A stretch of 64,000 nucleotides of DNA, taken from assembly GCA_023259375.1 (NCBI GenBank), contig JAHFQC010000011.1, positions 23,362 through 87,361 on the forward strand, written 5' to 3'. Source of the stretch: Alphaproteobacteria bacterium. Lineage in GTDB: Bacteria > Pseudomonadota > Alphaproteobacteria > Micropepsales > Micropepsaceae. Positions 44,372 through 54,037 of the stretch are shown here, one piece after another. Position numbers and translations under genes: made by a program. Under the pieces are notes generated by a model, which saw nothing but the letters and a program-made list of their open reading frames with translations, was not told the origin of the DNA and searched no databases. Position 1 is the first letter of the stretch; each line of letters starts with the position of its first letter.

Positions 44372-46599
44372 ACGGTCTTCTCCTGCATAGCCATGACGCC
44401 GCGCGGACATTCGGCGACGCACATGCCGCAGCCTTTGCAGTATTGCGGATCGATGCGATAGCCCGCGCCGTCGCGGAAAATAACGCCGTCCGGACACGAG
44501 ATGATGCAGGTGTCGCACAGCGTGCAATGCCCGCAACTGAAGCAACGGTCCGCCTCGCTGACGTCGGCAAGACCGGCGTTGACCTCAGTGAAGTCACCCG
44601 CCAGCACTTTGACCGTCATCTGCCGGTCCTCATGCGGACGCGCGACCTCGAAGTGATCGAAACGGATCTGTCCCGGCGCTACCGGCATGCCGTTGGTTTT
44701 CTGCGCCGGAGCATGCACGCCGAGCACGGCTTCCGCCGCCTTGCGGCCCGAGCCGATCGCGTGCGTGACGGTACCCTCGCCGGTGGCGCAATCGCCGGCG
44801 AAATAAACCGCGAGCGCGCGCTCGCCGTGGAAGGCGCGGCCGTCTTTGACGCTCCAGCCGTCGGGAAGCTGCATCGTGTTGCTCTGCCCGAGCGCCAGCA
44901 GCACCGTATCGGCAGCGAGCGGCGCGGTGCGGTTGGTCACCACCGGACGGCGGCGGCCGCTGGCATCGGGCGGACCGGCTTCCATTTCGGCCAGCACCGC
45001 AGTTGCCACCGCGCCATCCCCTTCGAACGCCACCGGGGTGCGATACGACTGAATGCGCACGCCTTCCTTTTCGGCATCGTGGATTTCTTCGGCAATGGCC
45101 GGCATGTCCTTGCGACCGCGGCGATAGGCAATCGTCACGCTCGACGCGCCGCAGCGCACCGCCGTGCGGGCGCAATCGATGGCGGTATTGCCGCCGCCGA
45201 TCACCACCACGGAACCCGTGAGTGTCACCGGCTCGCGCTTGGCGCGGTCGAGGAAATCGAGGCCTTGTTCGATATTGGCGAGATGCTCGCCTTTAACGCC
45301 GAGCGATACCGGCGCACCAAAGCCAACGGCGACGATCATCGCATCATGATCGCGGGCAAGCTGCACCAGCTCGTTCTTGCTGACGTGCGTATCGCAGCGA
45401 ACCTTCACGCCCAGCGCGGTAATGCGCATCAAGTCGCCATCCAGCGCCGCTTCGGGCAGGCGAAACGCCGGAATACCGTTCCTCAGCACGCCGCCGAGCG
45501 CCGGCCCCGCTTCGTAGATCGTTACCGCATGGCCTTCGCGCGCCAATTTCCAGGCCGCACTCAATCCGGCCGGACCGCCGCCGACCACCGCGACATGCAT
45601 CGGCCGCGGCACGCTGGCACGCACCGGCTGGAACTCGGTGTGATCGCCGATCCAGCGTTCGAGGCTCCGGATATTCACAGCGCCGTCGAAGAACGCGCGA
45701 TTGCAGCGCCCCATGCATGGCGCCGGACAAACCCGTCCGCATACGGATGGAAGCGGCTGGGTCGCGAACAACAGCTCCGCCGCCGCAGTGAGGCCGCCCT
45801 TCTTCAACGCCTGAACGAAACCAACCACATCGTTGCCCGCCGGACAGGCGACGTTGCACGGCGCATCATGGGTGGCGTAGCCGGGCGTCTGGTTCGACCA
45901 GGTGCCGGTCAAAACCGTCGGCGGGAAATCCTTGTTGTGTTCGAGCGTGGAAGCAACCGGCGGCGGCACCGGCGCGGCCGTTTTGGGCGTCGGGGCTTCG
46001 GGCGTCAGCACCTCTGCGATCTGCACTTTCTCGAACGCCTGGCGGGCGGCAACAAAATCGCCCGACACGCCGAGTTTGGCGAAGCCTTTTTCCAGCGCCG
46101 TCACCGGCAAGCCCAAGAGCCGCGCATAAGCGCCGAGAATGGTCGTGTTGATGATCACCACCGCGGCCGAGCCGATGCCCTGCTCGCGCGCAATCGCGGT
46201 CGCATCGACCACCCCAAAGCGATAGCGGTCGAACCGCCCGGCAAAAGCCTCGATCGGCTTGGCGGAATTGAGCAGCAAGAGCGAACCGGGCTCGACGCCG
46301 TCGAAAATCGCCGGCCGGAGCAGACCCTCATCGAGCACCAGCAACTGATCGGGGCGATAGACCTTGTTGGCATTGCGGATCGGCTCGCGATCGACCCGCG
46401 TGTAAGCCTGGATCGGCGCGCCGGAGCGTTCGCTGCCGTAGTCGCCGAAGGTCTGCACGAAGCAGCCCATCTGGGTGAACAAGGCCGCGATCAGCTTGGC
46501 GCAGGTGACGCCGCCCTGGCCGCCGCGTCCGTGGACGCGCACTTCGAGGGGCAGGGACAAACCCGAGGGAAGCGGGACTTCCGCAGGATGCTGGACCAT
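44368..46599 (-). CDS. Fused PorG + GltD-like flavoprotein + PorD ferredoxin
   Basis: 743 residues in three parts. Residues 1-195 are the gamma subunit (EVRVHGRGGQGGVTCAKLIA). Residues 200-225 form a Pro/Ala linker. Residues 240-650 are a GltD/DPD-like module: four-Cys N-terminus (C248, C252, C287, C291, C295, C299), FAD motif VAVVGGGPAGLSAAWKLARE (about 336) and NAD(P)H motif VVIGGGNTAIDCARTAVRCG. The last 65 residues hold two 4Fe-4S sites (CFSCGHCTLCDTCIISCP, CKGCGMCVAECPRG). The chain would let NAD(P)H exchange electrons with the ferredoxin and the TPP core without a free partner. Start 46599 has GGGAGG upstream; the frame is open to 46806 without domain content. It is the first gene of the operon. 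Confidence 0.9.
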   Translation of the reverse strand: MVQHPAEVPLPSGLSLPLEVRVHGRGGQGGVTCAKLIAALFTQMGCFVQTFGDYGSERSGAPIQAYTRVDREPIRNANKVYRPDQLLVLDEGLLRPAIFDGVEPGSLLLLNSAKPIEAFAGRFDRYRFGVVDATAIAREQGIGSAAVVIINTTILGAYARLLGLPVTALEKGFAKLGVSGDFVAARQAFEKVQIAEVLTPEAPTPKTAAPVPPPVASTLEHNKDFPPTVLTGTWSNQTPGYATHDAPCNVACPAGNDVVGFVQALKKGGLTAAAELLFATQPLPSVCGRVCPAPCMGRCNRAFFDGAVNIRSLERWIGDHTEFQPVRASVPRPMHVAVVGGGPAGLSAAWKLAREGHAVTIYEAGPALGGVLRNGIPAFRLPEAALDGDLMRITALGVKVRCDTHVSKNELVQLARDHDAMIVAVGFGAPVSLGVKGEHLANIEQGLDFLDRAKREPVTLTGSVVVIGGGNTAIDCARTAVRCGASSVTIAYRRGRKDMPAIAEEIHDAEKEGVRIQSYRTPVAFEGDGAVATAVLAEMEAGPPDASGRRRPVVTNRTAPLAADTVLLALGQSNTMQLPDGWSVKDGRAFHGERALAVYFAGDCATGEGTVTHAIGSGRKAAEAVLGVHAPAQKTNGMPVAPGQIRFDHFEVARPHEDRQMTVKVLAGDFTEVNAGLADVSEADRCFSCGHCTLCDTCIISCPDGVIFRDGAGYRIDPQYCKGCGMCVAECPRGVMAMQEKTV

Positions 46600-46824
46600 G
46601 GTTCCTCCCCGGATGTGCGACTCCATTCCCGCGGATTCTCGCAGGTTTCCTGAGGGCTTAAAGAGGTTTCGGAGACGCGGGGAAGAAGGCGGAAAATTGC
46701 CTCGTAACAATGTGGCCGGAGCGCGCCGATATCCTGCACCGGTTCGTGCGCCCTGCCTCGCCGTCCTGATATTTTCTGCTGCCCGCGCCGGAGGAATGGG
46801 CGGCATGCGGGAATTTGCTCCAGC

Positions 46825-47529
46825 CTAGGCGTGCCCCATCACGCAGACGCTGAACAGGGCATCGACAAACCAGATGCCGAGCTTGCTGAGCAGCCGGTCG
46901 CTCTCGTCGATCGTTTTGCAGGTCTCATGCAGCCTGATTTCGCGCTCGATCAGGACCTGGCGGGAATGCTCATGCAGTTGGTTGGCAGACGGCAGGCAAA
47001 ACGCCCCTGCTGCGCTGCCTTGCAGTGTTTCACCTTGCCACAGCTCAAACCGCTCGCAGGTCTCCGAACAGGCATCGGCCAGGATCGATGCGATGGCGAA
47101 GGCCTGCTTGCTGCTGACTGCGGGAAATTCCACTTCGGTGATGGGATGTCCATCCGGATCGCCGAGAACCGCCTTATAAAGCTTTTGCCCCGGACCTTGC
47201 GGCTTGGCGGAATAGCCGAGAACTTTTTCGGCGAAAAACATCAACAGGCGCCGCTGCTGGAGATCGGAAGTGATCAACGCCATTTCTATACACTGGCGCA
47301 CAAGCTGGCAGTGGAAACGCGCCGAGCCGGCGGTTTGCGCACGCGACCGCACGTCGAGCAGGTCGCCGAAAATCAGACGGTCATTGCACCAGATTTCATA
47401 GGAATGCCCGACGCCGCCGCAGAACCGCTGCCGCGCCAGACGAATGGCCTGGTGGTCATCTTCGGCCGTCAGCGCCGTCGTCGAGAAAGTGTGCCCGCCA
47501 TGATTGCGGAAGCGTACCTCGTAGATCAT
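46825..47529 (-). CDS. Hypothetical protein, 234 aa
   Basis: A soluble protein with a beta-rich start (YEVRFRNHGGHTFSTTALTA) and a helical second half (HEHSRQVLIEREIRLHETCK). Cys, Gln and Arg are scattered; there is no signal peptide and no motif that I recognise. It stands alone, convergent with nothing, upstream of the por operon on the same strand (225 bp before it). I cannot tell whether it is related to the operon. Confidence 0.6.
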   Translation of the reverse strand: MIYEVRFRNHGGHTFSTTALTAEDDHQAIRLARQRFCGGVGHSYEIWCNDRLIFGDLLDVRSRAQTAGSARFHCQLVRQCIEMALITSDLQQRRLLMFFAEKVLGYSAKPQGPGQKLYKAVLGDPDGHPITEVEFPAVSSKQAFAIASILADACSETCERFELWQGETLQGSAAGAFCLPSANQLHEHSRQVLIEREIRLHETCKTIDESDRLLSKLGIWFVDALFSVCVMGHA

Positions 47530-47744
47530 GCCGCCGTGCCTCCTACAGGCACACGACGGTGCGCTTTTTACCAGCCGTTACAAGCCGTTGACTGAGCACA
47601 TTGGGGCTAAGGCTGTGCTGGCCCCATCACCCCGGAATGCGGCAGCGACGCAGGCGGAACCTCTTGCTCAATTTGACCAGAAGAGGCATGTTAACAACTC
47701 TGAGGTTGTTGAGTAAGACACTTAAGACACTAAGGATGGCGCAG

Positions 47745-47957
47745 ATGGCCACCACCCCCCGCGGAGAGCGTCTCCAGATCATGCTGACAGCCAGCGAACT
47801 TGAAGCGCTGGATACATGGCGTTTCAGGACCCGGATGCCGAGCCGCGCTGCTGCGATCCGCGAATTGTTGAAGCGCAGTTTGGCCGCTGAAGGCTTTCCT
47901 ATGGCCAGACAAGGCCGGCAATCACGCGATTTCGGTGTGATATCGAAACCCGATTAG
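47745..47957 (+). CDS. Ribbon-helix-helix-type DNA-binding protein, 70 aa
   Basis: The sequence GERLQIMLTASELEALDTWR, then FRTRMPSRAAAIRELLKRSL is a ribbon-helix-helix: a strand with alternating basic and hydrophobic residues and two helices with MPSRAAAIREL as the turn. These dimeric proteins act as small repressors or antitoxins; no toxin lies beside it. ATG 47745 has AAGGA eight bases upstream; ATG 47736 is the alternative. The ClC gene follows after 17 bp, so it may regulate it. Confidence 0.75.
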   Translation: MATTPRGERLQIMLTASELEALDTWRFRTRMPSRAAAIRELLKRSLAAEGFPMARQGRQSRDFGVISKPD

Positions 47958-47974
47958 GCCGGAAGGCCCTGAGA

Positions 47975-49285
47975 TTGCTGGATTTCACCTCGCATCGTCA
48001 CCAGAGGATGCTGCAAGCGCACTCCCTGCGTTGGCGCCAGCACGCGACCTTCATCGGCGGCGGCTTAGTGGTTGGCCTGCTCGCGGTCGGCTTGGCGGTC
48101 GAATCCGATGCCATGCAGGCGGCTTTCCGCCAGATCATTGCCCATTCGCGGTTCATCCCGCTGGTGCTGACGCCGTCGGGGTTTGCGCTCGCCGTATACG
48201 CAGCTCTGCGCTACTTCCCCAACACCCAAGGCTCCGGCATTCCGCAGGCCATCGCCGCCCGCACCCTTCCCGATCCGGCTGACCGCGCCAAACTGGTCGG
48301 CCTGCGCGCCGCCGTAGGAAAAATCTTTCTGACCCTGTTCGGCCTTTTGGTCGGCGCCTCGACCGGCCGCGAGGGCCCGACCGTGCAAGTTGGCGCTTCA
48401 GTGATGTTTTTGATGGGACGGCTGTCGCCGCGCCGTCAGGCCGGTCTCGTGCTGGCAGGCGCCGCCGCCGGCGTGGCCGCGGCCTTCAATACCCCGCTCG
48501 CCGGCATCGTGTTCGCGATCGAAGAAATGAGCCGCCGCTTTGAGGCCAAGACCAGCGGCCTCATCATCGGCGCGGTGATCCTGGCGGGCCTGACCTCGCA
48601 AGTCCTGCTCGGCAACTACACTTATTTCGGCACCACTGCCGCGGCGCTGCCGATCGGAACAGCCTGGATCGCGGTGCCGCTGTGCGGCGTGATCGGCGGC
48701 TTCGCCGGTGCCCTGTTCAGCCGCATTCTGGTGATGGTGCCGACCACTCTGCCGGCCGGGATCGGCGGCTGGATCAAGACGCATCCCGTTCTGTTCGCGG
48801 CGCTTTGCGGCCTCGGAGTCGCGCTTTGCGGGCTGATGAGCGGCGACATGATCTACGGCACCGGCTATCAGAATGCCAAAGCCGTACTGCATCACACCGG
48901 CACCGTACCGCTCGATTATGCGCCGCTGAAACTCCTCGCCACCGCCCTGTCGGCCGTGAGCGGCGTTCCCGGCGGTATCTTTTCGCCGTCACTATCGATC
49001 GGCGCCGGCATCGGTGCCGACATCGCGCACTTCTTTCATCACGCCGATCCGGGGCCGATCGTTCTCCTCGGCATGGTCGCTTACTTCACTGGCGTGGTGC
49101 GGGCGCCGATCACCGGTTTCGTCATCGTCGCCGAAATGAGCGGCGATCATTCGATGCTCGTGGCGCTGATGGCGGCCGCCCTGATCGCCAATTCCTGCGC
49201 CGGGCTGATCAACAAGGAAGGCGTCTATCACACGCTGGCGCGACGGTTTCTGCCGGTGAAGACGCCAGAGCCGCGTGAAAATTAA
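47975..49285 (+). CDS. ClC-family chloride channel or H+/Cl- exchanger
   Basis: 436 residues. All ClC signatures are present: GSGIPQAIAAR (about residue 88), GREGPTVQVGA with the gating Glu (about 131), and the proton-glutamate region IVFAIEEMSRRF (about 180). Having both Glu residues suggests a coupled exchanger, as in acid-resistance proteins, although channel function is not excluded. There is no C-terminal CBS pair. The TTG at 47975 has GGAAGG upstream; an in-frame ATG at 48008 is the alternative. It could serve in acid stress. Confidence 0.9.
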   Translation: MLDFTSHRHQRMLQAHSLRWRQHATFIGGGLVVGLLAVGLAVESDAMQAAFRQIIAHSRFIPLVLTPSGFALAVYAALRYFPNTQGSGIPQAIAARTLPDPADRAKLVGLRAAVGKIFLTLFGLLVGASTGREGPTVQVGASVMFLMGRLSPRRQAGLVLAGAAAGVAAAFNTPLAGIVFAIEEMSRRFEAKTSGLIIGAVILAGLTSQVLLGNYTYFGTTAAALPIGTAWIAVPLCGVIGGFAGALFSRILVMVPTTLPAGIGGWIKTHPVLFAALCGLGVALCGLMSGDMIYGTGYQNAKAVLHHTGTVPLDYAPLKLLATALSAVSGVPGGIFSPSLSIGAGIGADIAHFFHHADPGPIVLLGMVAYFTGVVRAPITGFVIVAEMSGDHSMLVALMAAALIANSCAGLINKEGVYHTLARRFLPVKTPEPREN

Positions 49286-49339
49286 GCGTTGCGTGCAAAC
49301 GTCATTGGACTCGCGCGGCGATTGCGGCATCATGGCGTC

Positions 49340-49867
49340 ATGGCGCGCATTGCAAAACCGCCCGGCAAAGGCCGTCTGCAGCAAAAGCTGAAGACGCAGA
49401 TCACACACGCGATGGAGCCGAGCCGCGAACGCACCCTGAACCCGGACCACCGGGCTTGGCTGGTCCGGCATATGGAACGCCAGAACGACCGCTGTGCCTA
49501 TTGCGGCATCCCCATGATGCTCAACCCGCGCCATAAGCGCGACGCCGACCGGCGGGCGACGCTCGAACATGTCACTCCGCTGGCGCGCAACGGCCGTGAC
49601 AGCGAAGAAAATACGGTTGCGGCTTGCGCGGCCTGCAACAGCGCCAAGGCCATCACGACCGCCGCGGTCTTCCGCATGAGCGAGTTCCTCAAGGCCCGCA
49701 AAGCCTTTGCTGCCAAGGTGCGCGAAAGAAAACCGCTCGTCGTTGAAACGGTGCGCAAACGCGAGCGAACCAAAGAGCCTGCGGAGAGCGCCGCTACCAG
49801 TCGAGCAGGAACAGCGACACCGACTGTCGCGGCAGCGACAACGGCAGCACGATCCATCCGTTCTTGA
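49340..49867 (+). CDS. HNH endonuclease family protein
   Basis: 175 residues. A HNH core with zinc-type cysteines: DRCAYCGIPMMLNPRHKRDA, TLEHVTPLARNGRDSEENTV, ACAACNSAKA; the LEHVTPL His and the CxxC pairs are the metal and catalytic sites. The N-terminus is basic. The C-terminal 40 residues are low-complexity and overlap the 3' end of the convergent GH39 gene by 74 bp. Stand-alone HNH proteins are often of unknown role. The start at 49340 precedes the basic segment; the frame extends to 49289. Confidence 0.85.
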   Translation: MARIAKPPGKGRLQQKLKTQITHAMEPSRERTLNPDHRAWLVRHMERQNDRCAYCGIPMMLNPRHKRDADRRATLEHVTPLARNGRDSEENTVAACAACNSAKAITTAAVFRMSEFLKARKAFAAKVRERKPLVVETVRKRERTKEPAESAATSRAGTATPTVAAATTAARSIRS

Positions 49868-51440
49868 CCGTGACCACGCGCGGCGTCTCAAACGGCATCA
49901 GGCCGCTGGCCTTTTTCAGCTTCGCATACTGCTCGGGCTCCGGGGTCTGTGGCGAGCCCATCGCTTGCCACAGCGCGTAGGCATTCGAGTGGGTGTCGTC
50001 GATGCGGAATTGGGAGAGCGTCACGCGCCCGGCCGGCACCCCGGCAATGGCAAGTGTCGCGGTACTTGGCGGCGCAGAGGCTTCATCGTCGTGGTAGTTC
50101 CACAGCATCACCGCGGCGCGGTGGTCCTTCCCGGTCGCCAAGACGCCGATCTCCGGTTCTTTGCGCACGCCTTGGGCGATGATGGTCTCGGCAGAAGGTT
50201 CGGCCGCACTCGTTGCCGCAACACGGTCGCCTTCCATCTTCCCCGCCATGCGGAAGAAATTCAGCACCGGTTTGCCGATGCCGTTGCTGGCGAGCGAGCG
50301 GAAGCCCTCGAAATAGCCGGTGTTCTCGAACTCGAACGACCACGACAGCATGCCGGCGAGGTTGACCTTTTCGCGCGCCGCCAGTTCCAGCATCGCCTTG
50401 TGCGCCGCAGCGGTATAGGCCGCATACAAAGGCCCGTTGCGATAGGCATTGGCCGGGTTCTGCTTGGCCGAGCAGGCGGCACAGCCTTCCGGATCGGCCT
50501 CCGACAGTACGATCGGCAGCTTGGCATAGGGCGAGGCCGCGACGATACGGAAGCCTTCCTGCATCGCCTTCAGTTCGTTGGCCAGCCCCATCCGGACCCG
50601 GCCGTCAGCAACCTCGGGCGCGCCTTTGGCATGAAACGAAATGAAATCGAGCGGCACTTTCTGGCCGTCGGCCGCACTCGGCTCCTTGGCGCAATGCTCC
50701 AGGAACGCCCGCAGGAAATCTCCGGCGCGTTGGGAATCCGGATTGGTAGTGGCAGGACCGCCGACACGCGCGTCCGGTAACGCCGCACGCACCCCGGCGA
50801 CGGCGTAATCGTAAAGCTTGAAGTACTCTTCGCGGGTGCCGTGCCAATAGGGAATGTCGGGCTCGTTCCACACTTCCCACAACCAGGTGCGCGTCGTCTC
50901 GGCGCCATAACGGTCGCGCAAATGAGCGACGAAGGTGCGCACCAGCTCGCCCCACACGGCATAGTCCTTGGGCGGAAATTGCGCGCCGGAATCCAGTACC
51001 TCGCCCTTGCCGAAAGCGATGTGATACGGCTCAGGCCGCACCGACAGATCCTGCGGCATGAAGCCGAGTTCGACCATCGGGGTGATGCCCGCCTTTTTGT
51101 ACGCATCGAAGATCGCATCGACGATCTTGAAATTGTAGACCGGCTTGCCGTCCGGCCCGAGCTTGAAGACGCCGGTCGAACTCCATTTCATCCCCGACGT
51201 GCCGTCGCCCGACGTAAACAGATGATGGGCGCGGATATGGACCGGCACGGCGTAGGCATCGTGCAGATCCTTCAGCAGCGCGCGGCCGTTCGCCATCGTG
51301 GTGTAGTTCGCTTCGTCATAACCGAACCAGTTGGTCGTCTGCACGAACGGGCCTTCGGAGCGGGCGAGATCTACAGAGACCTGCACCGGCGCCGCCGCAG
51401 CCGCCGTCATCGCGAAAAGCCCGAAGAGAAACATCCGCAT
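49794..51440 (-). CDS. GH39-type glycosidase (beta-xylosidase-like)
   Basis: 548 residues. A signal peptide (MRMFLFGLFAMTAAAAA) precedes a TIM barrel. The acid/base Glu is in WLWEVWNEPDIPYW (NEP motif, about residue 196), and the nucleophile Glu is likely in PIVLSEADPEG (about 312). A C-terminal beta domain follows (AAVMLWNYHDDEASA). GH39 enzymes include xylan beta-1,4-xylosidases and iduronidases. Start 51440 begins the signal peptide; ATG 51473 is upstream in frame. It is convergent with the HNH gene and acts in the periplasm or outside. Confidence 0.85.
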   Translation of the reverse strand: MRMFLFGLFAMTAAAAAPVQVSVDLARSEGPFVQTTNWFGYDEANYTTMANGRALLKDLHDAYAVPVHIRAHHLFTSGDGTSGMKWSSTGVFKLGPDGKPVYNFKIVDAIFDAYKKAGITPMVELGFMPQDLSVRPEPYHIAFGKGEVLDSGAQFPPKDYAVWGELVRTFVAHLRDRYGAETTRTWLWEVWNEPDIPYWHGTREEYFKLYDYAVAGVRAALPDARVGGPATTNPDSQRAGDFLRAFLEHCAKEPSAADGQKVPLDFISFHAKGAPEVADGRVRMGLANELKAMQEGFRIVAASPYAKLPIVLSEADPEGCAACSAKQNPANAYRNGPLYAAYTAAAHKAMLELAAREKVNLAGMLSWSFEFENTGYFEGFRSLASNGIGKPVLNFFRMAGKMEGDRVAATSAAEPSAETIIAQGVRKEPEIGVLATGKDHRAAVMLWNYHDDEASAPPSTATLAIAGVPAGRVTLSQFRIDDTHSNAYALWQAMGSPQTPEPEQYAKLKKASGLMPFETPRVVTVKNGWIVLPLSLPRQSVSLFLLDW

Positions 51441-52225
51441 CACGACACCCGATCGAAACACTGGGGCCAGCATAACCCAATTTTCCGGCCTCTATCCCAC
51501 ACCCCGGCATCCCGATTTCGTCAGGGCCGTCATGGCGTTGTGCGAAAAATCGGCGTTGCTTATCCCCCTTCGCCAAACCGGCCTTACAATAGGGCCATGA
51601 CGAAGCTCGTCCTCGCACCCTCCCAGACGCCCGCCGTTCTTGCGGCGGCGATGGCACGCGTGCCAAGGAGACTTGTCCGGCGTCGCGAAGCCGGAAGCTG
51701 CCAAGCGAAGCCGGGTGGGCCGCAATCGCGTCGGCGGCGGAAGGGGGGGCCCCTCCCCTCACGAAAAATCGAACAACTATGTTGCTGAAAACTGGGGCCG
51801 CAACCAATGGCGAGGGGTTCGCCGTCCAGGTGCGCCGCTCGGCAACTTTCATGCGAGCCCGTGTCCGGAACAGGCGGCCCGGCGGCGCGAGATCGCCGCC
51901 ATCGTCAAGCGCATGCGGGCCGCACTTGCCTATGCCAACGCGGTCTTGGCTGAGGAAAAGTCCCAAAATCGGCTCTATCTCGTCACCTATGTCGAAAACG
52001 GCGCCATTCGCCGCGTCAAAGCCGTGTGCCGCATCAAGCCCAAAAAAGCGGCAAAAAACCCGCTGTGCGAAGGCGTTGAAGCCGCTATAACCCGTTCTCG
52101 CCGCACCGCTCCGAGTCTGCCTCAAACCGGGTGTAATCCCGGTGGGCTTCCGGTCCGCGCGGTTTCGACGTGGCAAGCCTTTCCGGCGAGCCTACAACTA
52201 GAAACTTTCATCCGGGTACGGAACG
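51441..52225. other. 785-bp region before purA without a certain gene
   Basis: A short + strand frame from 51597 (MTKLVLAPSQTPAVLAAAMA) becomes low-complexity near a G tract at about 51740. A second frame around 51880-52080 has more protein-like sequence (VKRMRAALAYANAVLAEEKS, RLYLVTYVENGAIRRVKAV) but lacks a good start and would run into purA out of frame. It may be a broken gene. The purA promoter must lie near its 3' end. Confidence 0.4.
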
Positions 52226-53512
52226 ATGGCGAATGTGGCAGTGATCGGCGCCCAGTGGGGCGACGAGGGCAAAGGCAAGATCGTGGACTGGCTCTCGGCA
52301 CGCGCCGATGTGGTCGTGCGCTTCCAGGGCGGTCACAATGCCGGGCACACGCTCGTCATCGATGGCGTCACCTACAAACTGTCGCTGTTGCCGTCGGGCG
52401 TGGTGCGCAAAGGCAAGCAGGCGGTGATCGGCAACGGCGTCGTGGTCGACCCCTGGGCGCTGGCGGCCGAGATCGAACGGCTGAAGGCGCTGGGCGTCAG
52501 CGTCACGCCGGAGAATTTGCAGGTGGCCGAGAACGCCGCACTGATCCTGCCCTTGCATCGCGAGCTTGATACCGTGCGCGAACAGGGCGTGCAGGCGCTC
52601 GGCACCACCAAGCGGGGCATCGGCCCGGCCTATGAAGACAAAGTCGGCCGCCGCGCCATTCGCGCCATCGACCTCAGGGATTTCAACACCCTGCCGGGCA
52701 AGGTCGAGCGGCTTCTCAACCACCACAACGCGCTCCGCCGCGGCATGGGCGCGACCGAACTCAAAGCCGAGGACGTGCTGGCGCAGCTCAAGGAGATCGC
52801 GCCACAGATCCTGCCGTTTGTCGGCCCGGTGTGGCGCACCCTGGATCAGGCCCGTAAGGCGGGCAAGCGCATCCTGTTCGAAGGTGCGCAGGCTGTGCTG
52901 CTCGACGTCGATCACGGCACTTATCCCTTCGTCACCTCGTCCAACACGGTGGCGGGACAGGCGGCGGCCGGATCAGGCATCAGCCCGCGCCAGATCGGCT
53001 ATGTGCTCGGCATCGTGAAGGCCTACACCACCCGCGTCGGCGACGGCCCCTTCCCCACCGAACAGAAGAACGAGAACGGCGAAAAGCTCGGCACCCGCGG
53101 CGCCGAATTCGGTACCGTGACGGGGCGCAAGCGCCGTTGCGGCTGGTTCGACGCGGTGCTGGTGCGCCAGACCATCGTCACCGGCGGCGTCGACGGCATC
53201 GCGCTGACCAAGCTCGACGTGCTCGACGGCTTTGACGAGATCAAGGTCTGCGTCGGCTACAAGCTCGACGGCAAGGTTCACGATTATCTTCCTGCGGATG
53301 CGGTGGAACAGGCGCGCATCGAGCCGGTCTACGAGACCATTCCGGGCTGGAAGGAATCGACCCACGGCGCCCGCTCGTGGGCGGAACTGCCGGCCAATGC
53401 CATCAAATACGTCCGCCGCATTGAGGAATTGATCGATGCGCCGGTGGCGCTGCTCTCCACCAGCCCCGAACGCGAAGACACCATTCTGGTGCACGACCCG
53501 TTCCTCGGGTAA
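52226..53512 (+). CDS. purA: Adenylosuccinate synthetase
   Basis: 428 residues, the usual length. It joins IMP and aspartate with GTP to adenylosuccinate, the first committed step to AMP. The GTP-binding start [19 protein letters not shown] contains the catalytic Asp and the P-loop; [10 protein letters not shown] and [20 protein letters not shown] are further signatures. The [13 protein letters not shown] segment is the family's late motif. It is cytoplasmic and encoded alone here. Confidence 0.98.
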   Translation: MANVAVIGAQWGDEGKGKIVDWLSARADVVVRFQGGHNAGHTLVIDGVTYKLSLLPSGVVRKGKQAVIGNGVVVDPWALAAEIERLKALGVSVTPENLQVAENAALILPLHRELDTVREQGVQALGTTKRGIGPAYEDKVGRRAIRAIDLRDFNTLPGKVERLLNHHNALRRGMGATELKAEDVLAQLKEIAPQILPFVGPVWRTLDQARKAGKRILFEGAQAVLLDVDHGTYPFVTSSNTVAGQAAAGSGISPRQIGYVLGIVKAYTTRVGDGPFPTEQKNENGEKLGTRGAEFGTVTGRKRRCGWFDAVLVRQTIVTGGVDGIALTKLDVLDGFDEIKVCVGYKLDGKVHDYLPADAVEQARIEPVYETIPGWKESTHGARSWAELPANAIKYVRRIEELIDAPVALLSTSPEREDTILVHDPFLG

Positions 53513-53597
53513 TTGGGTGAGACCGATCTAATCCACACTCCCATTGCGCAAATGGGCGGAATTGATAACGGCGCGGCGCGCTGTTATGCAGGGAATC

Positions 53598-53981
53598 ATG
53601 GCGAAAAAATCGTTCGATTGTTCGAAGTGCCCGGGCTATTGCTGCTCGTATCACATCATCCCGGTCAAAGAGAGCGACCTGAAGCGGCTGGCCAAGCACT
53701 TCAAGATCAGCCTCGAAGAGGCCAAGAAGAAGTTCGTCACGCCCGGCCGCAAGGAAGACGCCAAGGACGGCGCCTACAAGATGCGCCGCAAGGCAGACCA
53801 GCACTTCGGCAAGATCTGCCGCTTCTTCGATACCGAGGAACGCCGCTGCACCGTGTACATGGCGCGCCCGTACATCTGTCGCGCCTATCCGACCGGCAAA
53901 TGCGGCTACTACGAGTTCCTCAAGATCGAACGCGACACCCAGGACGATCAGGAAATGGTCGCCACGACGCAGAACGATTGA
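53598..53981 (+). CDS. YkgJ family cysteine-cluster protein
   Basis: 127 residues. Cysteines are arranged as FDCSKCPGYCCSYHIIPVK and CRFFDTEERRCTVYMARPYI then CRAYPTGKC. This is the CxxC-plus-CRxYP pattern of YkgJ/UPF0153 proteins, thought to bind Zn or an Fe-S cluster. Function is unknown. ATG 53598 has AGGGA upstream; ATG 53586 and 53544 are less likely. A REP-like repeat lies just after the stop. Confidence 0.9.
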   Translation: MAKKSFDCSKCPGYCCSYHIIPVKESDLKRLAKHFKISLEEAKKKFVTPGRKEDAKDGAYKMRRKADQHFGKICRFFDTEERRCTVYMARPYICRAYPTGKCGYYEFLKIERDTQDDQEMVATTQND

Positions 53982-53994
53982 ACTGCGCGCGTCT

Positions 53995-54025
53995 CGTCAT
54001 GGCCGGGCTTTGACCCGGCCATCCA
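53995..54025 (+). repeat. REP-like palindromic repeat, copy 3
   Basis: CGTCATGGCCGGGCTTTGAC then CCGGCCATCCA matches the units at 40371 and 40448, with a slightly different loop. It lies between two convergent genes and can form a GGCCGGG/CCCGGCC stem. Confidence 0.8.
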
Positions 54026-54037
54026 TTTCGGTGGTGA

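Noticed and set aside
44443..46653. 736-codon + strand frame opposite the Por fusion gene
   Set aside because: Antisense to a fully motif-supported protein; Arg/His/Ala-rich throughout.
51640..52569. 309-codon + strand frame running into purA
   Set aside because: Its second half is an out-of-frame shadow of purA. Only about 51880-52080 looks protein-like, and it has no supported start.
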